Shown here piece after piece: positions 26,158 to 35,149 of a stretch of DNA of 64,000 nucleotides; positions within the stretch are counted from its first letter, which is position 1, and each line of letters starts with the position of its first letter. The stretch is from positions 62,001-126,000 of the forward strand of contig NZ_MDHA01000042.1 of assembly GCF_001705665.1 (NCBI RefSeq), written 5' to 3'. Origin of the DNA: Thioclava sp. SK-1 (GTDB taxonomy: Bacteria; Pseudomonadota; Alphaproteobacteria; Rhodobacterales; Rhodobacteraceae). Under the pieces are notes generated by a model, which saw nothing but the letters and a program-made list of their open reading frames with translations, was not told the DNA's origin and searched no databases. A program made the translations under genes and the position numbers.

Positions 26158-26973
26158 TCATCGAAGGATCGGCGGTTTATCAGGGTCCATACCGGGGGCT
26201 TTTGGCGTTGCTGACGGGGGGGTGGCCTCGTCTTGTTCGGGCAGGTGCAAGATCAACGCCTTGTCCAACAGGGCATTGGCGGCGGGCGTGTCAGGGTCGA
26301 TAAAGGTGACATCCAGCTCCCCGGCATCAAGGCCAGAAAATGTCAGCGCCTCTCCCATCGCTTTGGCAATCGCAGGCCGCGCGGACTCGTGAGTGCCAAG
26401 GAACGCAAGCACATGGCCTTTATGCCCGTCTTCATAGGTCACGCCACCCAGCAACGCATGGGTGGCCATGCCTGTCAGCTGTTCAAATTTCGCGTCGAAG
26501 GCCGGCAGCAAAAGTCCAAGGATCGCAGGCGGCAGTTGCGGCGCCTCAAATGAGACCGGACGGCCCGAGGCGGCCTGCGGTGCGTGGGTCAGCGTGTCGG
26601 CCAGCCAATCCATTGCCTCTGGAGGCAGCAACATTGCTGAATCCGCTACGCCGAAATTGACACCCATGCCGATACCTTCTCCGTGTAGGTTCTGCGCGAT
26701 CACCCGGCCGGGCAGGGCGGCATAGGGGACGGGCTCATCCGAAAATTCGGCCAGCCTCTCTTCCAGATCGAAGGCCAGCACGAAATCACCATCTTCTGTG
26801 GAAAAAACCTGTGGTTTGATATCTTCGTCGATCGGCTCTTCTTCCAGCAAAAGGAACAGTTCGGCATCTGCCAAACGATCATAAACAGCAAGCCGCAGCG
26901 CCTCATTACTGGGGTCGGCATCCATCGCGGCATAGGCTTTGTCATAAGGGGTGCGGAGCGCATCGTCGGTCAT
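26158..26973 (-). CDS. SseB-family protein
   Basis: 271 residues from ATG 26973 (GGAG 5 nt upstream; the preceding ATG at 26976 is too close). The N-terminal half carries the SseB-type pattern LRLAVYDRLADAELFLLLEEEP and FVLAFDLEERLAEFSDEPVPYAALPGR, and the C-terminal half has LLDKALILHLPEQ. SseB was named in enterobacteria for enhanced serine sensitivity; its biochemical role is not known. Acidic and cytoplasmic. Convergent with the M48 protease. Confidence 0.75.
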   Translation of the reverse strand: MTDDALRTPYDKAYAAMDADPSNEALRLAVYDRLADAELFLLLEEEPIDEDIKPQVFSTEDGDFVLAFDLEERLAEFSDEPVPYAALPGRVIAQNLHGEGIGMGVNFGVADSAMLLPPEAMDWLADTLTHAPQAASGRPVSFEAPQLPPAILGLLLPAFDAKFEQLTGMATHALLGGVTYEDGHKGHVLAFLGTHESARPAIAKAMGEALTFSGLDAGELDVTFIDPDTPAANALLDKALILHLPEQDEATPPSATPKAPGMDPDKPPILR

Positions 26974-27287
26974 CATATCTCCTTTGTCCCGGTGCTGATC
27001 CGGGCGGTCGGGTCATTGCGTATTGCGCCACCCTGTCAGAGGCAAGCAAAACCCGGCCCGCCCGTCATCGGCGCTTCTATGGCTTTGCGTGCCATTTGGC
27101 AGCATTTGGGCATAAATTAGATCAATTTGTTTCGCAAATCGCGACAATCACGCATTCCGTGTATATCGTAATCGTGACAAGACATAATCTTGCCCGATTG
27201 TCATCCTACAGCTCTTTATTAAGCAAATTGGGTGACCATCTTGCAGGTGACGTCCTGTGGATCAAAAATCCGCAAAAGCGGGGAGCG
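26974..27287. other. Intergenic region before capsule-type genes
   Basis: About 310 bp. An in-frame extension of the ATPase gene back to 27096 exists but lacks conserved sequence and a ribosome site, so it is treated as leader. The central part (27105-27220) is AT-rich and probably holds the ATPase promoter. No KpsM-like permease fragment is seen. Confidence 0.5.
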
Positions 27288-27941
27288 ATGCTCGAGTTCG
27301 ATAATGTCAGCAAGTCCTTTTGGACCGGCAAACAGCGCAAGGTGATCCTTGATCGTGCCAGCTTCCGGGTGGAGCTGGGCAATTCGCTTGGCATTCTGGC
27401 ACCCAACGGCACTGGTAAGACGACAATCATCAATATGATGGCGGGTCTGGAAAAACCGGATGAAGGCACAATTCGTAAGAATTGCCGCGTGTCCTTTCCG
27501 CTTGGCTTTATGGGCGGCGTTGTGTCCAAACACTCGGCGCGGGAGAATGCGCGGTTCATTGCGCGGCTTTATGGGCTGGATCCCGACTATGTCGAGGCCT
27601 TCTGCCGTTGGCTGTGCGGTATCGAAGAATATTTTGACATGCCCGTGGGCACGTTCAGCCAGGGGATGCGCTCACGTTTTACGTTCTCACTGTTGTTGGC
27701 GCTGGAATTTGACATCTACCTGATTGATGAGGGGATGCCGTCGACGACGGATGTGAATTTTAACCGCAAAGCAGGCTCTATTCTGCGGGACCGGTTACAA
27801 GATTCGACCGTGATTGTGGTGAGCCATCAGGCCTCCACCCTAGAGAAATTTTGCCGAACCGCTGCCGTGCTACATAATGGACAGCTTTATATGTTTGACA
27901 GTTTAGAAGAAGCGAAGCGGATGTATGACTACCACTCCTAA
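27288..27941 (+). CDS. kpsT: Capsular polysaccharide export ABC ATPase (KpsT family)
   Basis: 217 residues from ATG 27288 (GGGAG just upstream), the usual KpsT/CtrD length. Walker A is APNGTGKTT, signature FSQGMRSRFTFSLLLALEF, Walker B DIYLIDEG and H-loop VVSHQ. The MGGVVSKHSARENARFIARLYGLD stretch is typical of KpsT/Wzt rather than importers. It should power export of a lipid-linked polysaccharide with a KpsM permease, but no kpsM is adjacent. It overlaps the downstream co-polymerase gene by 17 bp. Confidence 0.9.
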   Translation: MLEFDNVSKSFWTGKQRKVILDRASFRVELGNSLGILAPNGTGKTTIINMMAGLEKPDEGTIRKNCRVSFPLGFMGGVVSKHSARENARFIARLYGLDPDYVEAFCRWLCGIEEYFDMPVGTFSQGMRSRFTFSLLLALEFDIYLIDEGMPSTTDVNFNRKAGSILRDRLQDSTVIVVSHQASTLEKFCRTAAVLHNGQLYMFDSLEEAKRMYDYHS

Positions 27942-29796
27942 GGTTACGAAATACCGCATCCGCCGCGATTCTTTGGCGGCCGGATCCCCCTCCTCTGTTT
28001 CGGCTGCGCCGGCGTCAAAGCCTGCGGTAGCCCCGGTGCAGGCACCACGGGCGACGACGCCGCCGCCTGGTCCCGGAAGCTCTGGCCGTGTGTCGCGCAA
28101 TGGTGTGCGTAATGCTGCCAGTGCGTTGGCTGGAGATTTGGCACAAAGCCGGGCAGAAGCGGCCGGCGCGCCAAGCACGGCATCGGCCGCGCGGGCGGAG
28201 TTTGAAAGGCGACCAGAGTCGCTATTTGAAGAGCATGATGACGGGTTTGGCAATCAACGGTTTGCGCAGGCCGCGAAGGGTGATGGCGACACGGTCCTAG
28301 GCCCGAAAGAGCTGACCGTAGATGAAGAAATCGCAAAAATCCGGGCCGAAGGGCTTACGGGGCGACAGTTGCGTCTGGCGCGGCGCATGGCGCAAAAACA
28401 CGGGATCCAAGCAACATCTGATTTCGAAGCAGTGCGCCTGCTGCGGCAAAAAGGCATTGATCCACTGGATCGGTCTAACATCTTGTCGATGGTCAAGGGC
28501 GATGCCGAGGATGATGCAAACCTGCCCGCAACCACCGGTGGCCGGACTTTGGCCCGAATTGACGGCAAAGGCGCAGACCCCAATGTACAATTGCCGCAGA
28601 CTGTAAAGGGCGGCAAGCTGCCTTCGACAGAGTTAATGAATGAAGACACGCGCGCGCGCGATATCATGAATATTCAGCGCGACATTGCCCGGCGGCGGCG
28701 GCGCAAGATCGGGCTATTGATCACCCGGCTTGCGTTTTTTGTGTTCCTGCCAACATTGGCAGCGGCGTATTATTACTATGTTATGGCGACGCCGATGTAT
28801 GCCACCAAGACGGAGTTCGTGATTCAGAAGGCCGACGGCCTGGGGGGGGCAGGGATGTCCAGCCTGTTCTCTGGCACGCAATTGGCGACCAATCAGGATT
28901 CAGTGACGGTCCAAAGCTATTTGCAATCACGCGATGCGATGCTGCGATTGGATGCCGACCAGGGGTTTAAGGCGCAATTTCAGCAAGACTTCATTGATCC
29001 ACTGCAACGTCTGGACCCCGATGCAAGTAATGAGCGCGCCTATAAGCTGTATAAGCGAAACGTAAAAATTGGCTATGATCCTTCTGAAGGGGTGGTCAAG
29101 ATGGAAGTTGTCGCGCCGGAGCCCGAAGAGTCCAAGAATTTTTCTGAGGCGCTGATTTCTTACGCGGAAGAACAGGTCGATCAGCTGACATCGCGCCTGC
29201 GCGAAGATCAGATGAAAGGTGCTCGTGAAAGCTATGCGGATGCTGAGCGGAAGGTATTTGATGCGCAGTCGAAGGTTTTGACCCTGCAAGAGCAGGTTGG
29301 CATTATTGACCCGGTGTCTGAAAGCAGCCTTGTCATGAGTCAGGTTTCTGCATTTGAAACCCAGCTACAGCAAAAGCGCTTGGAGTTAGGTCAATTGCAG
29401 GACAATACGCGTCCCAACGCTGCGCGAGTGGCTGGTGTGCAGGGCGATATCGCGCGGCTTGAGACATTGATTTCCAACCTGCGATCACAACTCACTCAAC
29501 GGACATCGGACACGGCCTCCTTGGCGTCTGTCACCGGTGATTTGCGCATTGCAGAGGCGGAGCTGCAGACCCGGCAGCTGTTGCTGTCGCAGGCCGCTCA
29601 GCAGATGGAGACCGCCCGGATTGAGGCAAATAAGCAGGTTCGGTATCTTGAGATGGGCGTGCGGCCTGTTGCACCCGATGAGCCAACCTATCCACGGTCT
29701 TTCGAAAACACGCTTGTCGCGTTTCTGATCTTTTCCGGGATCTATCTGATGCTGTCCCTGACCGCCTCTATCCTGCGCGAACAGGTGTCAAGCTAA
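27925..29796 (+). CDS. Capsule export inner-membrane protein (KpsE/WcbD-like) with long N-terminal extension
   Basis: 623 residues. Residues 262-284 are TM1 and about 596-616 TM2, enclosing a large periplasmic coiled-coil region (about 400-560), the PCP/KpsE layout. Motifs ATPMYATKTEFVIQKADG and YPRSFENTLVAFLIFSGIYLM are typical. The first 260 cytoplasmic residues (an Ala/Pro-rich linker, then a helical segment GLTGRQLRLARRMAQKHGI) are an extension not present in enteric KpsE. It should bridge the KpsMT transporter to an outer-membrane exporter. Confidence 0.85.
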   Translation: MTTTPKVTKYRIRRDSLAAGSPSSVSAAPASKPAVAPVQAPRATTPPPGPGSSGRVSRNGVRNAASALAGDLAQSRAEAAGAPSTASAARAEFERRPESLFEEHDDGFGNQRFAQAAKGDGDTVLGPKELTVDEEIAKIRAEGLTGRQLRLARRMAQKHGIQATSDFEAVRLLRQKGIDPLDRSNILSMVKGDAEDDANLPATTGGRTLARIDGKGADPNVQLPQTVKGGKLPSTELMNEDTRARDIMNIQRDIARRRRRKIGLLITRLAFFVFLPTLAAAYYYYVMATPMYATKTEFVIQKADGLGGAGMSSLFSGTQLATNQDSVTVQSYLQSRDAMLRLDADQGFKAQFQQDFIDPLQRLDPDASNERAYKLYKRNVKIGYDPSEGVVKMEVVAPEPEESKNFSEALISYAEEQVDQLTSRLREDQMKGARESYADAERKVFDAQSKVLTLQEQVGIIDPVSESSLVMSQVSAFETQLQQKRLELGQLQDNTRPNAARVAGVQGDIARLETLISNLRSQLTQRTSDTASLASVTGDLRIAEAELQTRQLLLSQAAQQMETARIEANKQVRYLEMGVRPVAPDEPTYPRSFENTLVAFLIFSGIYLMLSLTASILREQVSS

Positions 29797-29800
29797 GCGA

Positions 29801-30040
29801 TCACCGCCGGGATTTGGCCGCAATATCGTTGGTGAAGTTCGGGCGGTAATCAACCCCGCCGCGAGAGACGATTTCAACAGCATAAGAAGCTGCACATGTT
29901 GTCCATGGACAGTTTTTATGCGCTGGGCCTTGAACGGGCACGCCCAGGGATATCAAACGCCACGCATTGCAATCCAGAGCCCTATCGCCGAGTCTCTGCG
30001 CAATTAAATAACATCCATAAGGCGAGTGGAAAGGAATCTT
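29801..30040 (-). pseudogene. C-terminal remnant of an unidentified protein gene
   Basis: An 80-codon minus-strand frame ends at TGA 29803-29801 and is closed upstream by TAA at 30043-30041; it has no plausible start. The peptide looks like genuine protein (segments YGCYLIAQRLGDRALDCNAW, GPAHKNCPWTTCAASYA, EIVSRGGVDYRPNF). Upstream sequence loses coding character just before the AT-rich signalling genes. It appears to be the 3' end of a gene truncated when the neighbouring segment arrived. I do not recognise the family. Confidence 0.5.
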
Positions 30041-30090
30041 TTATCCTTCCTAGTGCATCATAGCTGTACGCGACATGTCGGGAGCAGCGT

Positions 30091-32373
30091 ATGATCGGGC
30101 TAAATCTGTTTAAAGGCGCCTCAATTCGTCAGAAAATTGTTGCCTTGGCTGTCGCGCAGATCCTTGTCACGGCGATCAGCATGGGCAGCCTCGCCGTTTT
30201 CAGGACACAGCAGCTGGCAGAAGGCAATGCAATCCAACTGATTGCGCAAGATACTAAATTTGTCGGCGAAACTTTAACGCGCAGCTTCCTTGAAATGCGC
30301 TCTGACGCGATGATCGGTTCACGTTCTCGCCCGGTTGTCGGTCTGGTTCACGCCATCGAAAATGGGGGAACCGACCTCATTTTCAACGCGGATGTCGGCG
30401 TTTGGCGCAAAGCAGCATCCGATCTATTTCTGTCGATTCTACTGAACCGCCCTCATTATCGTCAGTATAGATTCATCGCGCTGGATAAAGAAGCGCATGA
30501 ATTGGTGCGCGTTGATCGTACGAAGGACGATCGGTTGACGGTGACATCGGCTGACAAACTGCAGGAAAAGCAGTTTGAAGAATATGTCATTGCGGCGCGC
30601 AATCTAAAACCGAATGAAACATATTTATCGCGCGTTACGCTTAATCGGGAAGAAAATACGATTGATTCCGAAGCGCTGCCAACAATTCGTATGGTTGTGC
30701 CCGTTTTTTCAGGAGAGGTGAAAATTGGATTGATTGTCATAAATGCCGATTACCGGGCCATGCTGCAAAACTCCTTCGGATCGGTCCTGTCGGATTCAGA
30801 TGCATATGTCATAAATGGTCAAGGTGATATATTTGAATTTGTGCGTGGTGAAGGGAGCGCAAAGCTTGCTTTTAGGGGATTATCGGACGATCTGCAGATC
30901 CAAGCTGCGCTGAATCAGGCGGTGGATACGGCGCCGGGCGAAAAACTGCTGCTAAGCGATTTGCGTCTGACCTATTTTAATCAGGTGAAGCTGCCATTCG
31001 TCGGTCCGGACACAGAGCTGTTTACCGGCCTATCGATTCCAAGGTCGCAATTGGCGCATCAAGTGGGCCAGGTACGTAAAGCTACGGCTGGGCTTGCGGG
31101 AATTTTACTTGTTGTGTGCCTTCTTGGCAGCCTACTTGTCGCGCATTCCGCGACTGAACCATTATCACGGTTAACTCGTTTATTGGCCAAGGCGCGATAT
31201 TACGACGACTTGAAGGATTTACCGGATATTCGTCATGACGAAGTTGGTAGTTTAACACATGCGTTCCGCAATCTCTCACGCCGCTTGAAGTCGTCTGAAC
31301 TACAATCGCAAGCAATACTAGAAAATATTTCCGATGGCATCATTATTCTCGATCATTCTGGTAAAATACTTCGGATGAACCCAGCGGCATTTAAGCTATT
31401 CGGCTATCGTACAGATGAAATAATTGGGCATCATATTACCGTGTTATTTCCCAATGAGGATGCTGACGAGGACGCGGACTTCATCAAAAAATACCTCCCC
31501 ATAAAAGATCCAAAAACAGCCGGGTATGAGGTAAGCGGACGAAAATCTAGCGGCGCTATCGTGGATATGGACTTATCGTTAAGTGAAGCGAGGGTTGGTA
31601 AGACATTGTATTTCACAGGTGTCATGCGGGACATAAGCGAAACAAAAAGGGTGTCCAGATTAAAAGATGAATTTGTCTCGACTGTTAATCATGAGCTGCG
31701 AACACCTCTGACGAATATTCGGGCGGCTTTAGGGATGCTGCAAATGAGTATTGGGGAAAGTCTGGACCGTAAATGTAAAAGACTGCTGCAGCTATCGATA
31801 GATAATGGCGCAACTCTGAGCAAGCTGGTCGACGATATGTTGGATATCAAGAAGATAGAGTCCGGGTGTATGGAGTTTGTATCTGAGTATACAGAGCTGC
31901 GAACACTTGTGGCCGGGATTGTCTCGGGCCACGAAGCCTATGCAAGTAGTTTTGGGGTAAACCTTAAATATCAAAACTATGCAAAGCAAGCACTTGTAAA
32001 TTTAGATCCACATAGGCTTAGGCAAGTTATTGTAAACTTACTTTCGAATGCTGTGAAGTTTTCGCCGGCCGGCGGAGATGTGATAATATCGCTTTCCGAT
32101 GACACGGAGGGATGGCTCAGAATTTCAGTGTCAGATAGTGGATCGGGTATACCAGAAAATTTTCATTCGCGCGTCTTTGAACAATTCTCTCAGGCAGATA
32201 GTTCGGCATCTCGTAGAAAGAACGGCACGGGACTTGGCTTATCCATTTCAAAGAAGTTTGTCGAATCCTTTGGTGGAGAGCTGACCTTCAAAACGGCTGA
32301 AGGGATCGGGACGACATTTCATATAGATTTGCCAAAATCTCAGGATGCAAGCCACAGAAGGGCAAAAGCATGA
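30091..32373 (+). CDS. Membrane sensor histidine kinase (sensor-HAMP-PAS-HisKA-HATPase)
   Basis: 760 residues: TM1 about 14-36, a large periplasmic dCache/LuxQ-like sensor (about 40-330), TM2 about 332-352, HAMP (about 355-405), PAS (about 415-515, ENISDGIIILDHSGKILRMN), HisKA with phosphoacceptor His534 (VNHELRTPL), and HATPase_c with N-box VNLLSNAVKF, DSGSGIP and GTGLGLS. There is no receiver domain. The following receiver and Hpt proteins, coupled by 4-bp overlaps, should complete a phosphorelay. The gene is markedly more AT-rich than the left neighbour. Confidence 0.92.
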   Translation: MIGLNLFKGASIRQKIVALAVAQILVTAISMGSLAVFRTQQLAEGNAIQLIAQDTKFVGETLTRSFLEMRSDAMIGSRSRPVVGLVHAIENGGTDLIFNADVGVWRKAASDLFLSILLNRPHYRQYRFIALDKEAHELVRVDRTKDDRLTVTSADKLQEKQFEEYVIAARNLKPNETYLSRVTLNREENTIDSEALPTIRMVVPVFSGEVKIGLIVINADYRAMLQNSFGSVLSDSDAYVINGQGDIFEFVRGEGSAKLAFRGLSDDLQIQAALNQAVDTAPGEKLLLSDLRLTYFNQVKLPFVGPDTELFTGLSIPRSQLAHQVGQVRKATAGLAGILLVVCLLGSLLVAHSATEPLSRLTRLLAKARYYDDLKDLPDIRHDEVGSLTHAFRNLSRRLKSSELQSQAILENISDGIIILDHSGKILRMNPAAFKLFGYRTDEIIGHHITVLFPNEDADEDADFIKKYLPIKDPKTAGYEVSGRKSSGAIVDMDLSLSEARVGKTLYFTGVMRDISETKRVSRLKDEFVSTVNHELRTPLTNIRAALGMLQMSIGESLDRKCKRLLQLSIDNGATLSKLVDDMLDIKKIESGCMEFVSEYTELRTLVAGIVSGHEAYASSFGVNLKYQNYAKQALVNLDPHRLRQVIVNLLSNAVKFSPAGGDVIISLSDDTEGWLRISVSDSGSGIPENFHSRVFEQFSQADSSASRRKNGTGLGLSISKKFVESFGGELTFKTAEGIGTTFHIDLPKSQDASHRRAKA

Positions 32374-32756
32374 CCACATCACTGGAAAAAATACTTTATG
32401 TAGAGGATGACGAAGATCTTTCGGAACTTACAATGATGGTTTTGCAAGATTTAGGTGGGTTTGAAGTAGAGCATTGCTGCGATGGATTTTCAGCTATTAG
32501 AAAATATCCTTTTTTCTTGCCGCAGTTGATTCTGATGGATGTTATGATGCCAGGTATGGATGGGGTCGATACTTTCAAAGAAATGAAAAATAAATTTACA
32601 TTGGAAGCATGCCCCGTTGTTTTTATGACAGCCAAGTCTCAGGTGCATGAACAGATGCAATACAGAGATGTTGGCGCCATTGGAGTCCTTCCCAAACCGT
32701 TTGACCCTGTAACTTTATGCGACGAGGTTATATCATTATGGGCATCACACCAATGA
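32370..32756 (+). CDS. Single-domain response regulator
   Basis: 128 residues, receiver domain only. Acidic pocket residues lie in LYVEDDED (about 9-16), phosphoacceptor is Asp57 (LILMDVMMPG), then FMTAKSQ (Thr switch) and Lys in PKPFDP. No output domain, so it may shuttle phosphate to the Hpt domain of the next protein or act on a partner. ATG overlaps the kinase stop (ATGA), and its own TGA overlaps the next ATG. Confidence 0.92.
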   Translation: MTTSLEKILYVEDDEDLSELTMMVLQDLGGFEVEHCCDGFSAIRKYPFFLPQLILMDVMMPGMDGVDTFKEMKNKFTLEACPVVFMTAKSQVHEQMQYRDVGAIGVLPKPFDPVTLCDEVISLWASHQ

Positions 32757-33934
32757 ATGATAAACTAGACGGCTTAGAAGTAAGTTTGCAGATCATTCGC
32801 AAGCGATTTCTTGATCGTGTCGAGGTTTGGCTCAAAACAGCTTCAGACTTTAAACTTAAAATTACAGAAAATAGTTGGACTGATGCACAATTGGATGAAG
32901 TGTATATGCAGCTTCATAAGATTGCAGGGTCCGCGCAAACGTTCGGTTTTCCCGAGCTAAGTGACTGTGCTCGAACGGCGGAACTGGCGGTTGAACGACT
33001 TTCATGGGGTAAGCTTAATGCTGGTGAGCGTTGCTTCTTGGAAATTGAAAGCTTTATCGTGGTGGCTACAAGTGTAATTGTCTCATCCAGAAATAATGTA
33101 GCGGATGTAGTGAGAAATATTGAATTAAGTGAACCCAGCCTAACGGTATCAACTGAAAAACTTTCTGTATTTTTAGTCGATGATGATGACCTTCTCCGCG
33201 ACCTATTGACTAGATCACTTTTAAACGATGGTGTGCAAACATGGGTTGAGTCAGATGGAAATGCAGCGATGCTGCGCCTGAAAGAATTCTCTTCAGGCCT
33301 ACCAAGAAACCGACCAGATGTGATCATATTAGATGTTCATATGCCAGGAGTGAATGGGCTTGAAATTTTAAAATACATTAAAAATGATGAGCGTATCAAA
33401 GATATACCGGTATTAATTGTTACACGGGATACCTCTGAGTCTATCATAATGGAAGGAATTTCTCATGGAGCGGTAGACTATATATCTAAGCCTTTCGATA
33501 TACGGTGTCTTCAAGCGAAAATTCAGGAAATAGCCCGCGCTCATCGTACAAAAATATTGATTGCGGATTCAGATACATTTTTAAGCCGTGCTATGTCAAG
33601 ACGGTTTCAACAAGCTGGTTTTTCTACTCAAGAAGTGCAAGATGGTGGCCGGATTCTTGATGCGATATTAGATTATAAACCAAATGTTATTATTCTTGAA
33701 GCGTCGCTGCCTGGGTTGGACGGGATCTCTATCCTGCATAAGATGAAATCTGGAAAAGACATTAAGGATATACCGGTAATCATGATGTCAAGCAACTATG
33801 ATTCTGAGACTGTATTGCAATCTTTTCAATTTGGAGCACAAGATTTTATCTTAAAGCCAATTGACTTGGAAGAGGTCGTCGCTCGATCAAAAGGTATTGC
33901 ACGTCGTCAACGGCTACAAGATTATTTGGAATAG
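32753..33934 (+). CDS. Hpt-REC-REC phosphorelay protein with degenerate second receiver
   Basis: 393 residues from ATG 32753 (ATGA with the receiver gene). Domain order: Hpt (about 10-110, His55 in MQLHKIAGSAQTFGF), REC1 (about 145-265, Asp194 in VIILDVHMPG, Lys in SKPFD) and REC2 (about 270-390). REC2 has Glu316 (VIILEASLPG) where the phosphoacceptor Asp should be, so it is probably constitutively active-like or a docking module. No DNA-binding or enzyme output domain. Its role may be to integrate phosphate from the upstream kinase. Confidence 0.88.
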   Translation: MNDKLDGLEVSLQIIRKRFLDRVEVWLKTASDFKLKITENSWTDAQLDEVYMQLHKIAGSAQTFGFPELSDCARTAELAVERLSWGKLNAGERCFLEIESFIVVATSVIVSSRNNVADVVRNIELSEPSLTVSTEKLSVFLVDDDDLLRDLLTRSLLNDGVQTWVESDGNAAMLRLKEFSSGLPRNRPDVIILDVHMPGVNGLEILKYIKNDERIKDIPVLIVTRDTSESIIMEGISHGAVDYISKPFDIRCLQAKIQEIARAHRTKILIADSDTFLSRAMSRRFQQAGFSTQEVQDGGRILDAILDYKPNVIILEASLPGLDGISILHKMKSGKDIKDIPVIMMSSNYDSETVLQSFQFGAQDFILKPIDLEEVVARSKGIARRQRLQDYLE

Positions 33935-33938
33935 TCTG

Positions 33939-34964
33939 ATGGTGTATTTCTATGTCTACGGATTGTTTTTATGCACATTGGTTTCGTGCTTGGCTTTCTT
34001 TTTGACATTCAAGAAAATAAAGAGTGCAAACTATGAAGTAGTAGACGGTCTACGTCACGATGGGAATGTTGAAAGTAAAATTTCTTTAGAAGATGAAGCG
34101 CGACCTTTTTTATTTTTTTCTCTGATTTGTTTTGAAAACCAAATTCTACCTGTAGAAGAGGATGTTCGCGTAAAATATGATGAAATGCCATCGGTTGTGG
34201 AAGTGGCTTGTTGCTACCTCTTTAATTTGAAAGGAAAATCTAGTGAAAGAATTATTGAGATATCTCGTGCTTTAGGGGTGATGGACTGGTGCCATCGCAC
34301 ACTCACTAAAAAGAATAGTGAGTACTTAGATCTTTCAGTGAAATTCGTAGGGTTGTCTAGAAGTGAAAGTCAATTGGATAGATTGTTTAGTATCGTTCAA
34401 GATGATGATCACCGTTATTCGTTTCTCGCTTTAGAAGCGATAAGCCGGATTGGAAACCGGGCATATATCGATATGTGTATTAGCTATACGGGGTATTTTA
34501 AAGAATATTCAAGGTCCCAAAAATATGAGCTTTTAAAAATTTTTTCTTGGAGCTGCCCGGCGATAATTATCGACGGTTTAATTAAAGATGAAACGCCGCT
34601 GGATGTTAAAGTCTTGTCATTCGAAACGATGAGAGGTGTAGGGGCTCCGAGTCAGGCAGTAGATGCAGCCAGAAAACATCTAAACTCGGGTGATGAGTTG
34701 CTTCGCGCGTCTGCATATGGGATGCTTGCCCGCTCTGGTCAGGCATCCCACGACGACGTTGTAGCAGGGGTAAATGATAGCTCGTGGCGTGTACGTTTAG
34801 AGGCAGCGAATGCAGCTGTTTATCTTTGTCCGTTTCCGAACGATGTGTTTAAGGCGCTTATTTTAGACCCGAACTGGGACGTCAGCCTTAAGGCATCACA
34901 GCTTGCGATGCGGCACGGCAATATGGGCGTCCATCTGCGGAATATTGCGGAGAATGCGCGATGA
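33939..34964 (+). CDS. Membrane-anchored HEAT-like repeat protein
   Basis: 341 residues from ATG 33939, 4 bp after the previous stop. An N-terminal TM (about 2-24, FYVYGLFLCTLVSCLAFFLT) precedes a helical repeat domain; HEAT-like units are best seen at the C terminus (LLRASAYGMLARSGQASHDDV, then VRLEAANAAVYL and VSLKASQLAMRHG). It is likely a cytoplasmic protein-interaction scaffold tethered to the membrane and may be the output partner of the phosphorelay. The operon probably once continued downstream, where IS remnants now lie. AT-rich codon use matches the three genes before it. Confidence 0.7.
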   Translation: MVYFYVYGLFLCTLVSCLAFFLTFKKIKSANYEVVDGLRHDGNVESKISLEDEARPFLFFSLICFENQILPVEEDVRVKYDEMPSVVEVACCYLFNLKGKSSERIIEISRALGVMDWCHRTLTKKNSEYLDLSVKFVGLSRSESQLDRLFSIVQDDDHRYSFLALEAISRIGNRAYIDMCISYTGYFKEYSRSQKYELLKIFSWSCPAIIIDGLIKDETPLDVKVLSFETMRGVGAPSQAVDAARKHLNSGDELLRASAYGMLARSGQASHDDVVAGVNDSSWRVRLEAANAAVYLCPFPNDVFKALILDPNWDVSLKASQLAMRHGNMGVHLRNIAENAR

Positions 34965-35149
34965 TCGTAACAAAAAGAATGGGTGTAGCTTTTATTTTAT
35001 CCAGAAAGTTGGTACAAACTAACGTAATGGGGAAAGTTAAAGACGTGGTGGAAAATCTCCCCTGCAGCCTTGCCGCGTTCTTTAAGGCGTGATCGGTCAA
35101 TTTTTCAGCGCATCGCGGGTGAAGTCGTACCATTCCTAAGAAGATCGCT
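34965..35149. other. Spacer between HEAT gene and IS remnants
   Basis: About 185 bp holding no recognisable gene; AT content drops across it, marking the junction between the signalling genes and IS-derived DNA. Confidence 0.5.
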
